Virus record (IMG/VR): IMGVR_UViG_3300042691_038490
Location: 1-64,000 of that record
Strand: one strand, 5' to 3'
DNA length: 64,000 nucleotides
DNA from: a virus
The position numbers were made by a program, and so were the translations under genes. Under the pieces are notes generated by a model, which searched no databases, was not told the origin of the DNA, and was given only the letters and a program-made list of their open reading frames with translations. The stretch's first letter is position 1. Each line of letters starts with the position of its first letter. Below are positions 49,671 to 55,920 of this stretch, in pieces.

Positions 49671-49931
49671 TTAGACTGGCGAGAGACCTCCAGCAATCCG
49701 ATCATAACGGAACTGACGATGTCCGAATCCGTCACGACCAGAGAAGCACCAAGAGATGAAAAGCTTTTTTCCAGCCTTGGAAATATAATGAGTGGTAGGA
49801 ACGCCAACGATGTAAGTATAAGTCTCGGTTCCATTGTAAGGCTTATAGTTGATGATATACCGCTGTCCTAGCACGAACCAGAACAGACCCTTAATCATCT
49901 CCCACAGGGTGATGTTGTTTTGTTTCTTCAT
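49671..49931 (-). CDS. Hypothetical early protein
   Basis: 86 residues. A hydrophobic N-terminal helix ('WEMIKGLFWFVLGQRYIINY'), a beta-rich middle and 'SGRDGFGHRQFRYDRIAGG', which looks like a nucleic-acid-binding or phage small-protein motif. An early promoter is 6 nt from the ATG and a terminator follows, so it is a single-gene unit. Not recognised. Confidence 0.7.
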   Translation of the reverse strand: MKKQNNITLWEMIKGLFWFVLGQRYIINYKPYNGTETYTYIVGVPTTHYISKAGKKLFISWCFSGRDGFGHRQFRYDRIAGGLSPV

Positions 49932-49937
49932 TTAATA

Positions 49938-49965
49938 ATCATACCATAACTTCATTTTTCTGCAA
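49938..49965 (-). promoter_or_regulatory. Early promoter, leaderless type
   Basis: Minus strand TTGCAG, 16 nt ending TGG, TATGAT, then 6 nt to the ATG at 49931. Confidence 0.75.
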
Positions 49966-49973
49966 GAAAAGAA

Positions 49974-50045
49974 TCTCGTTGATAGTCAATGACTTACGCG
50001 GCGAAAGTCCCCGCCGCTGTAACTACTTAATACTCAACAACTTAT
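49974..50045 (+). repeat. Intergenic repeat element, copy 8
   Basis: CTCGTTGATAGTCAATGACTTACG, core CGGCGAAAGTCCCCGCCG, TGTAACTACTTAATACTCAACAACTTA. Confidence 0.75.
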
Positions 50046-50055
50046 AAAAATTAAA

Positions 50056-50217
50056 TTATTCTTCTGATTCTTTCCAATTAGGATGCGCTTTAGCCCATTT
50101 AACAAAAACAACTTCGAGCTCTGCTAAGTACTTATCTATTTGAGATATGAGTTTAGGATCTTCATCCTTGAGGATTCTTTTTTCTAGTATTTTACTGATC
50201 CTATTTTCACTTTTCAT
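50056..50217 (-). CDS. Small helical hypothetical protein
   Basis: 53 residues from the ATG at 50217, the start selected by the promoter. Helical and charged ('ISKILEKRILKDEDPKLISQ', 'AELEVVFVKWAKAHPNW'). Not recognised. Confidence 0.65.
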   Translation of the reverse strand: MKSENRISKILEKRILKDEDPKLISQIDKYLAELEVVFVKWAKAHPNWKESEE

Positions 50218-50224
50218 ATATAGT

Positions 50225-50253
50225 ATTTTACAGTGCAGTGAGAAATAATTCAA
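50225..50253 (-). promoter_or_regulatory. Early promoter, leaderless type
   Basis: Minus strand TTGAAT, 17 nt, TAAAAT, then 7 nt to the ATG at 50217. Confidence 0.65.
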
Positions 50254-50288
50254 TTATTATTTTTGGGATAAGTGATTTTAGGAAAAAA

Positions 50289-50402
50289 TTATTTTAAATG
50301 TGTAATTATAATTTTCGCTAACTCGATTATTGCTCCCCACGAAATACTTCCCACCATCATTAAAATAAAAATCCAAATAAAATTCTTTTCGTACCATCTC
50401 AC
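50289..50402 (-). CDS. 37-residue single-helix membrane peptide
   Basis: GTG start. Charged N-terminus (RWYEKN), hydrophobic span (FIWIFILMMVGSISWGAIIE) and a basic tail. A weak -10 box (TAAACA) lies 6 nt upstream. One of the tiny membrane peptides. Confidence 0.55.
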   Translation of the reverse strand: MRWYEKNFIWIFILMMVGSISWGAIIELAKIIITHLK

Positions 50403-50443
50403 ATAAAATGTTTACATAAGAAAAAATCTTTTGGGAAAAATTC

Positions 50444-50519
50444 TCGCTTTCAGCAGGGATCGAACCTGCAACCTACGGATTAGAAATCCGTTGCTCTATC
50501 CAATTGAGCTATGAAAGCG
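50444..50519 (-). tRNA. tRNA-Arg (UCU)
   Basis: Acceptor CGCTTTC/GAAAGCG, anticodon arm ACGGA-TTTCTAA-TCCGT (anticodon UCU, codon AGA), T arm GCAGG-TTCGATC-CCTGC. Complete cloverleaf on the minus strand; CCA is not encoded. Confidence 0.92.
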
Positions 50520-50524
50520 ATATG

Positions 50525-50597
50525 TCGCCTAGGTCGGACTCGAACCGACACTCGAACGATTTTAAGTCGTTTGTCTCTGCCATTGGACTACTAGGCG
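50525..50597 (-). tRNA. tRNA with UAA anticodon (Leu) but short variable loop
   Basis: Acceptor CGCCTAG/CTAGGCG, anticodon arm AACGA-CTTAAAA-TCGTT (anticodon UAA, codon UUA), T arm GTCGG-TTCGAGT-CCGAC. The variable loop is only CGAGT, 5 nt, whereas bacterial tRNA-Leu normally has a long variable arm. Confidence 0.8.
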
Positions 50598-50603
50598 GAT
50601 CTT

Positions 50604-50999
50604 TTAGCTGTCAGTATCTAACTTTTCAGCCGAAACTTGTCCGAGAGAATAAGTAGGCTCAATCTGTGCTGTGCGAACAAAATTCTCAACAGGAATCTTG
50701 CTGATAGTATTCTTAACTCGATTCATAACAACCTGCTTCATTCCACCTTTTAGTCCAGTAAACTTTTTACCAAACTTATCTGTCATACCATTCATAACAT
50801 ACTTAAACATCACACGCTCTAACTTCTCAAGGGTAATCCAGAAATAAGCAAAGTCATCTGCCATCCATTGAAGTTCACCATTAGTGCCGCCCCAATTATA
50901 GACGCGATTATGAAATTGCTCGATGCGGTCTTTAGAACCTTTAATTCCAATAACCCAATTTGCTCCGAGGTTTTGTTTGAATAATTTGATTTGTCTCAT
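50604..50999 (-). CDS. Early protein, member of a three-copy paralogous family
   Basis: 131 residues. 'IKLFKQNLGANWVIGIKG', 'IEQFHNRVYNWGGTNGELQW' and 'FAYFWITLEKL' align with the family core seen at 43266-43685 and 45882-46244, but this copy lacks the 'GKAFYFYA' motif in exact form. It shares the C-terminal 'LGQVSAEK' with the first copy (VGTISAEK). Function unknown. Confidence 0.8.
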   Translation of the reverse strand: MRQIKLFKQNLGANWVIGIKGSKDRIEQFHNRVYNWGGTNGELQWMADDFAYFWITLEKLERVMFKYVMNGMTDKFGKKFTGLKGGMKQVVMNRVKNTISKIPVENFVRTAQIEPTYSLGQVSAEKLDTDS

Positions 51000-51008
51000 A
51001 GTTTTTTT

Positions 51009-51036
51009 AGTTTAACAGGGTTTGATTTTTTGTCAA
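51009..51036 (-). promoter_or_regulatory. Early promoter
   Basis: Minus strand TTGACA, 16 nt, TAAACT, then 9 nt to the ATG at 50999. Confidence 0.7.
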
Positions 51037-51055
51037 GGGTTTTGTTGAAATTTTT

Positions 51056-51127
51056 TGGACCGCGTAGGACTCGAACCTACAACCAATTGGTTAAAAGCCA
51101 ACTGCTCTACCATTGAGCTAGCAGTCC
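51056..51127 (-). tRNA. tRNA-Lys (UUU)
   Basis: Acceptor GGACTGC/GCGGTCC, anticodon arm GTTGG-CTTTTAA-CCAAT (anticodon UUU, codon AAA), T arm GTAGG-TTCGAGT-CCTAC. Minus strand, complete. Confidence 0.92.
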
Positions 51128-51135
51128 GAAAATCT

Positions 51136-51208
51136 TGGGCATACTAGGATTCGAACCTAGGACCAAGGCATTATGAGTGCCCTGCTCTAACCGCTGAGCT
51201 ATACGCCC
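51136..51208 (-). tRNA. tRNA with CAU anticodon (elongator Met or modified Ile)
   Basis: Acceptor GGGCGTA/TATGCCC, anticodon arm GGGCA-CTCATAA-TGCCT (anticodon CAU), T arm CTAGG-TTCGAAT-CCTAG. Whether it is Met or lysidine-type Ile cannot be decided from the anticodon alone. Confidence 0.9.
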
Positions 51209-51214
51209 AATACT

Positions 51215-51427
51215 TTAACCAGAGCAAATCTCCGTAGGAAATTCGCTAGGTTCGGGAACTAGCTTAAAGGCAACATTAAAAGCCTTGCTGATCCTATAAA
51301 GATCCTGCAAGGAATAAGTGTTCTGCCTTGCTGCTTCTCTGATTCTGCTGTCCATAATATAAGCCCTACGCTCACCAAAGATAACTCTGGTGTAGTAAGG
51401 TGTCCATTGAGGTGTTTTGTTTGTCAT
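51215..51427 (-). CDS. Small hypothetical protein
   Basis: 70 residues from the ATG at 51427, chosen because the early promoter ends 6 nt before it. 'SRIREAARQNTYSLQDLYRI' then 'SKAFNVAFKLVP' looks like a helix-turn-helix-like segment, so a small regulator is possible. It is placed between two tRNA genes. Confidence 0.65.
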   Translation of the reverse strand: MTNKTPQWTPYYTRVIFGERRAYIMDSRIREAARQNTYSLQDLYRISKAFNVAFKLVPEPSEFPTEICSG

Positions 51428-51433
51428 AGGTTT

Positions 51434-51461
51434 AATATACAATAGTTTGATAAATAGTCAA
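51434..51461 (-). promoter_or_regulatory. Early promoter, leaderless type
   Basis: Minus strand TTGACT, 16 nt, TATATT, then 6 nt to the ATG at 51427. Confidence 0.75.
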
Positions 51462-51508
51462 TAAAAATAATTGGTTAAACATCAAGAGTTTACATATAAT
51501 AAGATTGG

Positions 51509-51599
51509 TACGAGGGGCAGGATTCGAACCTGCATTTTGCCCAAATCTAGAGCGACCACATTATAAGTGTGGGGTCTTAACCAGTTAGACGACCCTCGC
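51509..51599 (-). tRNA. tRNA with UAU anticodon (Ile) and long variable arm
   Basis: Acceptor GCGAGGG/CCCTCGT, discriminator A, CCA encoded just beyond. Anticodon arm CCACA-CTTATAA-TGTGG (anticodon UAU, codon AUA), T arm GCAGG-TTCGAAT-CCTGC. A variable arm of about 22 nt with a GCTC/GGGC stem makes it class II, unusual for Ile. Confidence 0.8.
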
Positions 51600-51631
51600 A
51601 TCAGCTCCGTAGCTAGTATCGGCCTCCGCTT

Positions 51632-51802
51632 TTAGGCTTTTCTATCCGAGCCAATCTTTTTAATCACGACCTTCGTGCCGTCTGGCCATGCACGGATAAC
51701 CTTTTTCCAAAAGTCAGCCTCTGCTTCAGCTTCTTTTAGATCGGTGTGCATATCCTCGCTAACACGAATCCCATCACGCAAAACGATATATCTTACATTC
51801 AT
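51632..51802 (-). CDS. Small hypothetical protein
   Basis: 56 residues: 'VRYIVLRDGIRVSEDMHTDL', 'EAEADFWKKVIRAWPDGTKV', 'VIKKIG'. A small beta-alpha-beta fold, possibly a single domain. Coupled to the upstream gene by ATGA overlap. Not recognised. Confidence 0.7.
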   Translation of the reverse strand: MNVRYIVLRDGIRVSEDMHTDLKEAEAEADFWKKVIRAWPDGTKVVIKKIGSDRKA

Positions 51803-52029
51803 TCTTCTACCTCCGCAACGATTTCGTTGTCAAATAATGAGCCACCATCAACCTTGTCGCAAATAACGATGTCATTACTGCCATCATCACCAGCATACAC
51901 GGCACGAAGTTTCCTTACTTGACTATATTCTTTTTTAGTCCATTGACTCTCTGGAACGCCAAGGACTTGCAGAGCCTCGACTCTCTCTGGAGGGATCGCC
52001 TCACCACTTACTGCACAATGATAGGTCAT
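51799..52029 (-). CDS. Small Cys-containing hypothetical protein
   Basis: 76 residues: 'YHCAVSGEAIPPERVEALQV' at the N-terminus looks like a short zinc-finger remnant of DksA-like style, but only two Cys are present in total, so no complete zinc site. The remainder is acidic. Own early promoter. Confidence 0.7.
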   Translation of the reverse strand: MTYHCAVSGEAIPPERVEALQVLGVPESQWTKKEYSQVRKLRAVYAGDDGSNDIVICDKVDGGSLFDNEIVAEVEE

Positions 52030-52036
52030 AGTTGTG

Positions 52037-52064
52037 ATTGTAATATGTTTTTATATTCTGTCAA
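52037..52064 (-). promoter_or_regulatory. Early promoter, leaderless type
   Basis: Minus strand TTGACA, 16 nt, TACAAT, then 7 nt to the ATG at 52029. It overlaps the stop of the upstream gene. Confidence 0.75.
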
Positions 52065-52420
52065 GCAATTTTGCGGGGACGGCCTCGACCACGCTTTTCA
52101 CCACTAGGCAGAATAGATGTTGCATTGTAGTTTGTTAGTTTCTCCTGCAAATAATCAAAACGCTTGTTAGCATCCTCGATTGAATTGCAAGTGAAAGCCC
52201 AATCACCCCATTGACTATCGCTAGGATACATTTCTGCTGGGGGCATCTTTACCCCTGCGATCTCATATCCATTGTGCTTTTTGATAGCAATAACTTCATA
52301 ATGATAGTTTTCACTTTCGGGGTCATCTAATTGCTTTTTGTAAATAGCGATGTCACCATCACGCTTTACCTGCTGAAGTTTGAATCCCTTGCTAGTAAAA
52401 GATTCTTCAAGAATTTTCAA
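52061..52420 (-). CDS. Hypothetical protein with AT-hook-like tail
   Basis: 119 residues from a TTG start; AAGGAG lies 6 nt before it inside the overlapping upstream gene, which supports this start and coupling. The chain is mixed alpha/beta and ends 'GEKRGRGRPRKIA', an AT-hook-like motif that binds the minor groove of AT-rich DNA. Function unknown. Confidence 0.7.
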   Translation of the reverse strand: MKILEESFTSKGFKLQQVKRDGDIAIYKKQLDDPESENYHYEVIAIKKHNGYEIAGVKMPPAEMYPSDSQWGDWAFTCNSIEDANKRFDYLQEKLTNYNATSILPSGEKRGRGRPRKIA

Positions 52421-52562
52421 TCTTCACTCCTTCTGGAAGCCAGCCTTTAGGGTCAAGGTTTTCACCCATATAGCCGACTTGAGTTTCTTGTTTAGTTTTA
52501 GGGTCAATAGAAAAGAGAGCATAGCCACCTTCAGCCAGCTTCTTTACTTTAGTGATGTTCAT
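52407..52562 (-). CDS. Small hypothetical protein
   Basis: 51 residues: 'VKKLAEGGYALFSIDPKTKQ', 'GYMGENLDPKGWLPEGVKI'. A perfect -10 box (TATAAT) lies 6 nt before the ATG. Overlaps the next gene by 14 nt and supplies its ribosome site. Not recognised. Confidence 0.75.
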   Translation of the reverse strand: MNITKVKKLAEGGYALFSIDPKTKQETQVGYMGENLDPKGWLPEGVKIENS

Positions 52563-52568
52563 ATGATA

Positions 52569-52596
52569 ATTATAGTATGCTTTTAGATTAATTCAA
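52569..52596 (-). promoter_or_regulatory. Early promoter, leaderless type
   Basis: Minus strand TTGAAT, 16 nt, TATAAT, then 6 nt to the ATG at 52562. The -10 box is the perfect consensus. Confidence 0.8.
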
Positions 52597-52929
52597 GACA
52601 AAAATATCACGACCAATAACACCTGCCCACTTTGCTTTATATACAGGCTTTTTAGTATCAGAATAAACAAAGCTCTTATACTTATAAGGATTGTAAGTCA
52701 CCTTGCGTTCTAGTTGATCAATAGGCCATCCTTCATCCCTATGCCCACAAACAAATGCGTGAACATTCTTACGCTTCTCTCTAAGAACCCTGGAGCGACC
52801 TGCTTGACTCACTCGAAATTCTACATCTTTCAAAAAGAACTCTGAACTATGCTCTAATACTTTTCCTTTGAGCATAATGCTTAAACAATGTTTATGTAAA
52901 TTGTAATAGACTTTGTGTTTTGCTTTCAC
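52588..52929 (-). CDS. Conserved phage hypothetical protein, GTG start
   Basis: 113 residues. 'VEFRVSQAGRSRVLREKRKN' followed by 'VHAFVCG' is a motif often seen in small phage proteins. The GTG at 52929 is placed 7 nt after a strong -10 box, so a leaderless GTG start is likely. Function unknown. Confidence 0.75.
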   Translation of the reverse strand: MKAKHKVYYNLHKHCLSIMLKGKVLEHSSEFFLKDVEFRVSQAGRSRVLREKRKNVHAFVCGHRDEGWPIDQLERKVTYNPYKYKSFVYSDTKKPVYKAKWAGVIGRDIFVLN

Positions 52930-52936
52930 TCCCTTA

Positions 52937-52964
52937 ACTATAAGATAAATTCTAAAAATGTCAA
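52937..52964 (-). promoter_or_regulatory. Early promoter, leaderless type
   Basis: Minus strand TTGACA, 16 nt, TATAGT, then 7 nt to the GTG at 52929. Confidence 0.8.
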
Positions 52965-52971
52965 GAGATAT

Positions 52972-53047
52972 AAGTGCTTGATAATCAAAGAGTTACGCAA
53001 GCCGAGCCCCCGCATGCGTAAATCCTTGGTAGTCAATGACTTATAAT
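52972..53047 (+). repeat. Intergenic repeat element, copy 9
   Basis: AGTGCTTGATAATCAAAGAGTTACG, core CAAGCCGAGCCCCCGCATG, CGTAAATCCTTGGTAGTCAATGACTTA. Confidence 0.75.
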
Positions 53048-53062
53048 CCATCAAATCTAAGC

Positions 53063-53092
53063 AAAAAAATGCGAGGGGGTTTGCCCCTCGCA
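53063..53092 (-). terminator. Intrinsic terminator after the DUF932 gene
   Basis: Minus strand TGCGAGGGG, 4-5 nt loop, CCCCTCGCA, TTTTTTTG: a 9-bp GC-rich stem with a T tract, 23 nt after the stop codon. Confidence 0.9.
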
Positions 53093-53114
53093 CTTGTTAA
53101 GGTTTCGTTTTAGT

Positions 53115-53972
53115 TTAGGCGACCAGTTTCAAGAGGTCTTCGTCACGAGTTTTGCCCGAGAAGACTTTGAGTAGGTCACGGTTGACTCGCTCGCTGTACT
53201 CGTAGCGCTCTTGCGAGACATTGCGAGTAAGGAATTGCGTTGCCGCATTGTAGAGGTTGTACAGATTGCGATCCGTATCCTCCTCGTACTGCGGATTGCG
53301 CCAAACAGCCTCGATCCCTTCGCGCACCTTGCCAGAGATAACGTCTTTCTCTTCCAGCTTGGTGAGCAGGTTCAAGCCCTGTTCGTCAGTGAGCGCCCGT
53401 TGCGCCAGTTTGTTGAAAACTTGCGCTTGAGACTCAACGCTATCACACGCACGAGCCAACGCATCACCAACAAAGTCCAGATTGACCGCAAGCGTGTGGC
53501 GCTTAGTCATGCTGAACTCCTTGGAGAGCGAGGTCATGCCGTTGGTGCAAACGAGACGCAGGAAGCCTAGGGACAACGAAACACGGCAGGAGCGGTCATA
53601 ACTATTGTTAACGACCAGTCGCAAGCCGAGAATGTCACCCTTGGCGCGCTTGCCCATGGGCTTCAACTCCGTTTTGAAATCGGGGAAGTCATAGGAAGCG
53701 TAGAAGCGAGAACCGTCACGCACAACAAACTTCTTCGAATTGTAATTCGAGAGCTTGCCATGAGTGGCGAGGTTGCTTTCCACCATCTCGATGAGGTCTG
53801 CATTCTTCACCACACCATACTGCTCGGTGCAAACTCCGAGCGTAATGGGTTCGGCGGTGTCACGGCGCACCATGCCGAAGTATCCTGTCCTCTTGCCGTC
53901 AGTTGTGAGGAGTGGCTCTTGATGTACATCAAAATCGTATACATCTTGAGCGGGTTTGGTTGTTCTAGCCAT
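53115..53972 (-). CDS. DUF932 phage/plasmid-like protein
   Basis: 285 residues. 'TLGVCTEQYGVVKNADLIEM', 'DGSRFYASYDFPDF', 'NNSYDRSCRVSLSLGFLRLV' and 'CTNGMTSLSKEF' are the core of the DUF932 (TIGR03299) family, widespread in phages and plasmids with unknown function. It is much richer in GC than the late genes and uses C/G-ending codons. It is a single-gene unit with a good early promoter and a strong terminator, suggesting high early expression. Confidence 0.9.
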   Translation of the reverse strand: MARTTKPAQDVYDFDVHQEPLLTTDGKRTGYFGMVRRDTAEPITLGVCTEQYGVVKNADLIEMVESNLATHGKLSNYNSKKFVVRDGSRFYASYDFPDFKTELKPMGKRAKGDILGLRLVVNNSYDRSCRVSLSLGFLRLVCTNGMTSLSKEFSMTKRHTLAVNLDFVGDALARACDSVESQAQVFNKLAQRALTDEQGLNLLTKLEEKDVISGKVREGIEAVWRNPQYEEDTDRNLYNLYNAATQFLTRNVSQERYEYSERVNRDLLKVFSGKTRDEDLLKLVA

Positions 53973-53978
53973 AGATTA

Positions 53979-54006
53979 ATAGTACCACACTTTTATAATC
54001 TGACAA
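53979..54006 (-). promoter_or_regulatory. Early promoter, leaderless type
   Basis: Minus strand TTGTCA, 16 nt ending TGG, TACTAT, then 6 nt to the ATG at 53972. Confidence 0.8.
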
Positions 54007-54073
54007 GATTTTTTTTCATGTCAGAAGATAATGGCCTTAAAGGTTTTACGTAATGTGAATAACTTTTTTTAAA

Positions 54074-54145
54074 AGGTGTTGAATATCAACGACTTACGCG
54101 CGCGGGGGGCGCGCCCCTATAACTCCTTAATAATAAGCAACTTAC
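54074..54145 (+). repeat. Intergenic repeat element, copy 10
   Basis: AGGTGTTGAATATCAACGACTTACG, core CGCGGGGGGCGCGC, CTATAACTCCTTAATAATAAGCAACTTA. It is the last copy seen; the genome to the right (54.1-64 kb) has none. Confidence 0.75.
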
Positions 54146-54601
54146 TTAAACCACACTAAATTTAATATTATTCTTTCTGTACTCTCTTACTTTCCTCATA
54201 GCATATAAAGAGGCATCTACTTCACTTAATTTAGCTCTAGTTCCCATGTTATATTTTCTTATTTTCTTAACTCCATGATAAAATTTCCTTTTCTTGTATT
54301 GCCAAATATGTCTTACTTCATGGGCAATTAATTCAATTAATGATTCTTCCCAGCTATAAGTTTTAACAGGTAAATATCCCCTCATACCACCGCTAATATA
54401 TGGCTTAATATACTTTGAATAAGCTGGAACAGCAATATGCGCCCTCATGCTTCCACTCCAAGCCCTACCATGCCAACCTAATTTAGTATTACCAAAATCT
54501 ATTTTTCGGATATCTTTAAGGTGCAACCCTTGGGGCAAGCACCATTTAACCATCTCTTTTAATTTATCTGAACATAATTTAGTAGTGTTGATGAGCTTCA
54601 T
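54146..54601 (-). CDS. Small zincin-type metallopeptidase-like protein
   Basis: 151 residues. The motif 'LIELIAHEVRHIWQYKK' gives HExxH (94-98), with Glu127 in 'AKLSEVDASLYAM' as likely third zinc ligand. The length and 'IAHEVRH.WQ' context resemble SprT-like or DUF-type small phage zincins. Its substrate is unknown; it may act on host proteins early in infection. Early promoter directly at the ATG. Confidence 0.75.
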   Translation of the reverse strand: MKLINTTKLCSDKLKEMVKWCLPQGLHLKDIRKIDFGNTKLGWHGRAWSGSMRAHIAVPAYSKYIKPYISGGMRGYLPVKTYSWEESLIELIAHEVRHIWQYKKRKFYHGVKKIRKYNMGTRAKLSEVDASLYAMRKVREYRKNNIKFSVV

Positions 54602-54608
54602 ACTCTCA

Positions 54609-54636
54609 ACTATAATCTAAATTAATCTAAAGTCAA
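54609..54636 (-). promoter_or_regulatory. Early promoter, leaderless type
   Basis: Minus strand TTGACT, 16 nt ending GAT, TATAGT, then 7 nt to the ATG at 54601. The -35 box touches the stop of the upstream gene. Confidence 0.75.
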
Positions 54637-54816
54637 TTAATATCTGGCGGTAATTACAGGATGTCCTTCGTCTAAAACATCACAGGATTCATCAGTAAAT
54701 AATAAAGTGGCTCTACGATATTCGTTATCAGTATCTATAATAGTAATATCACTATTTAATTGGCTCTCATTCATATTCTTAAGTTTATTTAAGAGGTCTC
54801 TATAAGTATTTGTCAT
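54637..54816 (-). CDS. Small hypothetical protein
   Basis: 59 residues: helical N-terminus (TYRDLLNKLKNMNESQ), then 'SDITIIDTDNEYRRATLLFT' and 'VLDEGHPVITARY'. It is in the same transcript as the gene at 54817-55062 (the start codon lies right at its stop). Not recognised. Confidence 0.7.
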   Translation of the reverse strand: MTNTYRDLLNKLKNMNESQLNSDITIIDTDNEYRRATLLFTDESCDVLDEGHPVITARY

Positions 54817-55062
54817 TTAATTAAATATCCTATATTGTTTAGCGGCCTTAATTAATTTTTTTCTAATACTCTCATTATTAACATTAACTGTTCCGCCCCA
54901 TTCTATTTTCTTTATTTCTCTGCCACATATTTCATTATTTCCATCAAAGGATTCAACAACATAGTATTTATTATCACCTATTTGGAAATCATAGGATATT
55001 TTAACATTTCTAGATATTAAATTAACATCAGCTTTAGAAGATGCGGGATGTGTTAGGCTCAT
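54817..55062 (-). CDS. Small hypothetical protein
   Basis: 81 residues, beta-rich ('VKISYDFQIGDNKYYVVESF') with a basic helical C-terminus ('IRKKLIKAAKQYRIFN'). Promoter 6 nt from the ATG. Not recognised. Confidence 0.7.
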   Translation of the reverse strand: MSLTHPASSKADVNLISRNVKISYDFQIGDNKYYVVESFDGNNEICGREIKKIEWGGTVNVNNESIRKKLIKAAKQYRIFN

Positions 55063-55068
55063 ATATTT

Positions 55069-55096
55069 ACTATATATTAAATTCTTATTTAGTCAA
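55069..55096 (-). promoter_or_regulatory. Early promoter, leaderless type
   Basis: Minus strand TTGACT, 16 nt, TATAGT, then 6 nt to the ATG at 55062. It overlaps the stop of the 39-residue gene. Confidence 0.75.
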
Positions 55097-55204
55097 TTTA
55101 TTTTTCTTCTTTTTCTTATCAGACTTAAGCCACTCTTTAGACCATTGAATAAAGATCTTATAGTTATTCTTTTTACCTTTTTGATGTCCAAAGCGAAAGC
55201 TCAT
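55085..55204 (-). CDS. Small basic protein
   Basis: 39 residues, strongly basic: 'FRFGHQKGKKNNYKIFIQWS' and 'KEWLKSDKKKKKNKLTK'. It lies 1 nt after the stop of the gene at 55206-55385. Perhaps nucleic-acid binding; not recognised. Confidence 0.65.
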   Translation of the reverse strand: MSFRFGHQKGKKNNYKIFIQWSKEWLKSDKKKKKNKLTK

Positions 55205-55205
55205 A

Positions 55206-55385
55206 TTATTTCCAGTCTAAAACAAAATGATTTTTAAGATTTTCCGCTAGTTCTTTTGCTTTTTGTTCATTTTCTGCTTCTACTTGAAGATATGCAGAAC
55301 ACATTTTTTCTACTTTAACAAAATACATCTTTTTATGTAAGAACCTTTCAATCTCATCTGATGGTGCAATTCCGCTAAAATTCAT
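55206..55385 (-). CDS. Small hypothetical protein
   Basis: 59 residues: 'SDEIERFLHKKMYFVKVEKM', 'AYLQVEAENEQKAKELAENL'. One strand pair followed by a helix. It is coupled by ATGA overlap to the gene at 55382-55609. Not recognised. Confidence 0.7.
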   Translation of the reverse strand: MNFSGIAPSDEIERFLHKKMYFVKVEKMCSAYLQVEAENEQKAKELAENLKNHFVLDWK

Positions 55386-55609
55386 TTTGCTTCTTGTATA
55401 TTATTTACTTTGTTTTCTATTTGCTCTAGCAGAGCAGGATCTAGAATTGTAAAGCCTTCCTGTGTTTGCAGGTAAGCATCAATAATAGTATAGTCCTCAT
55501 CAATGTGTTCTTTATATACTATATTATCATTATATCCTTCTGCTTCAATAACATAAGTATCTACTGTTATTGTCTGGGACTTTTTGCTAATTATTTTAAT
55601 ATCACTCAT
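55382..55609 (-). CDS. Small hypothetical protein
   Basis: 75 residues, acidic: 'TITVDTYVIEAEGYNDNIVY' and 'EGFTILDPALLEQIENKVNN'. It lies 2 nt after the upstream gene's stop codon and overlaps the downstream start. Not recognised. Confidence 0.7.
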   Translation of the reverse strand: MSDIKIISKKSQTITVDTYVIEAEGYNDNIVYKEHIDEDYTIIDAYLQTQEGFTILDPALLEQIENKVNNIQEAK

Positions 55610-55611
55610 AA

Positions 55612-55812
55612 TTAAAGTTTAACCCAAGTTGCGCCAATTCCTTTGAGGAAACTCCTTACGCTCTTGTAAGTTGTCCAATAGCTAGACTCATCACAAGGAG
55701 GATTGATTCTACGAGCTTTCCAAACCTTCTTGCGGTGATAGGATTTAATCCTGTCGCCAAAGAGGTATGGGTTGTAATTCGTGACTGCCATAACTTCATA
55801 ATGTGGGTTCAT
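55612..55812 (-). CDS. Small basic hypothetical protein
   Basis: 66 residues: 'MAVTNYNPYLFGDRIKSYHR', 'KKVWKARRINPPCDESSYWT', 'SFLKGIGATWVKL'. It heads a four-gene coupled group (55812 to 55085) with a consensus early promoter. Not recognised. Confidence 0.7.
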   Translation of the reverse strand: MNPHYEVMAVTNYNPYLFGDRIKSYHRKKVWKARRINPPCDESSYWTTYKSVRSFLKGIGATWVKL

Positions 55813-55818
55813 TCTATG

Positions 55819-55846
55819 AATATACCCTAGATTAATTTATTGTCAA
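55819..55846 (-). promoter_or_regulatory. Early promoter, leaderless type
   Basis: Minus strand TTGACA, 16 nt ending GGG, TATATT, then 6 nt to the ATG at 55812. The -35 box overlaps the upstream stop codon. Confidence 0.8.
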
Positions 55847-55920
55847 TAGTGATTCAAATAAATATAAATAGCCGCAAAAGCTATAATAAGAAAAGATAAT
55901 ATTGTATCGCCAGTAATCAT
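55843..55920 (-). CDS. 25-residue single-helix membrane peptide
   Basis: 'MITGDTILSFLIIAFAAIY' then IYLNHY: one hydrophobic span with short polar ends. It is translationally coupled to the secreted 67-residue gene by ATGA overlap. Confidence 0.6.
   Translation of the reverse strand: MITGDTILSFLIIAFAAIYIYLNHY

Noticed and set aside
51632-51866. Plus-strand frame opposite the 56- and 76-residue genes
   Set aside because: It is a shadow of two genes that have promoter and coupling support.
44635-54145. CRISPR array
   Set aside because: The repeats are separated by whole genes, are not of one fixed length, and no cas gene was seen.
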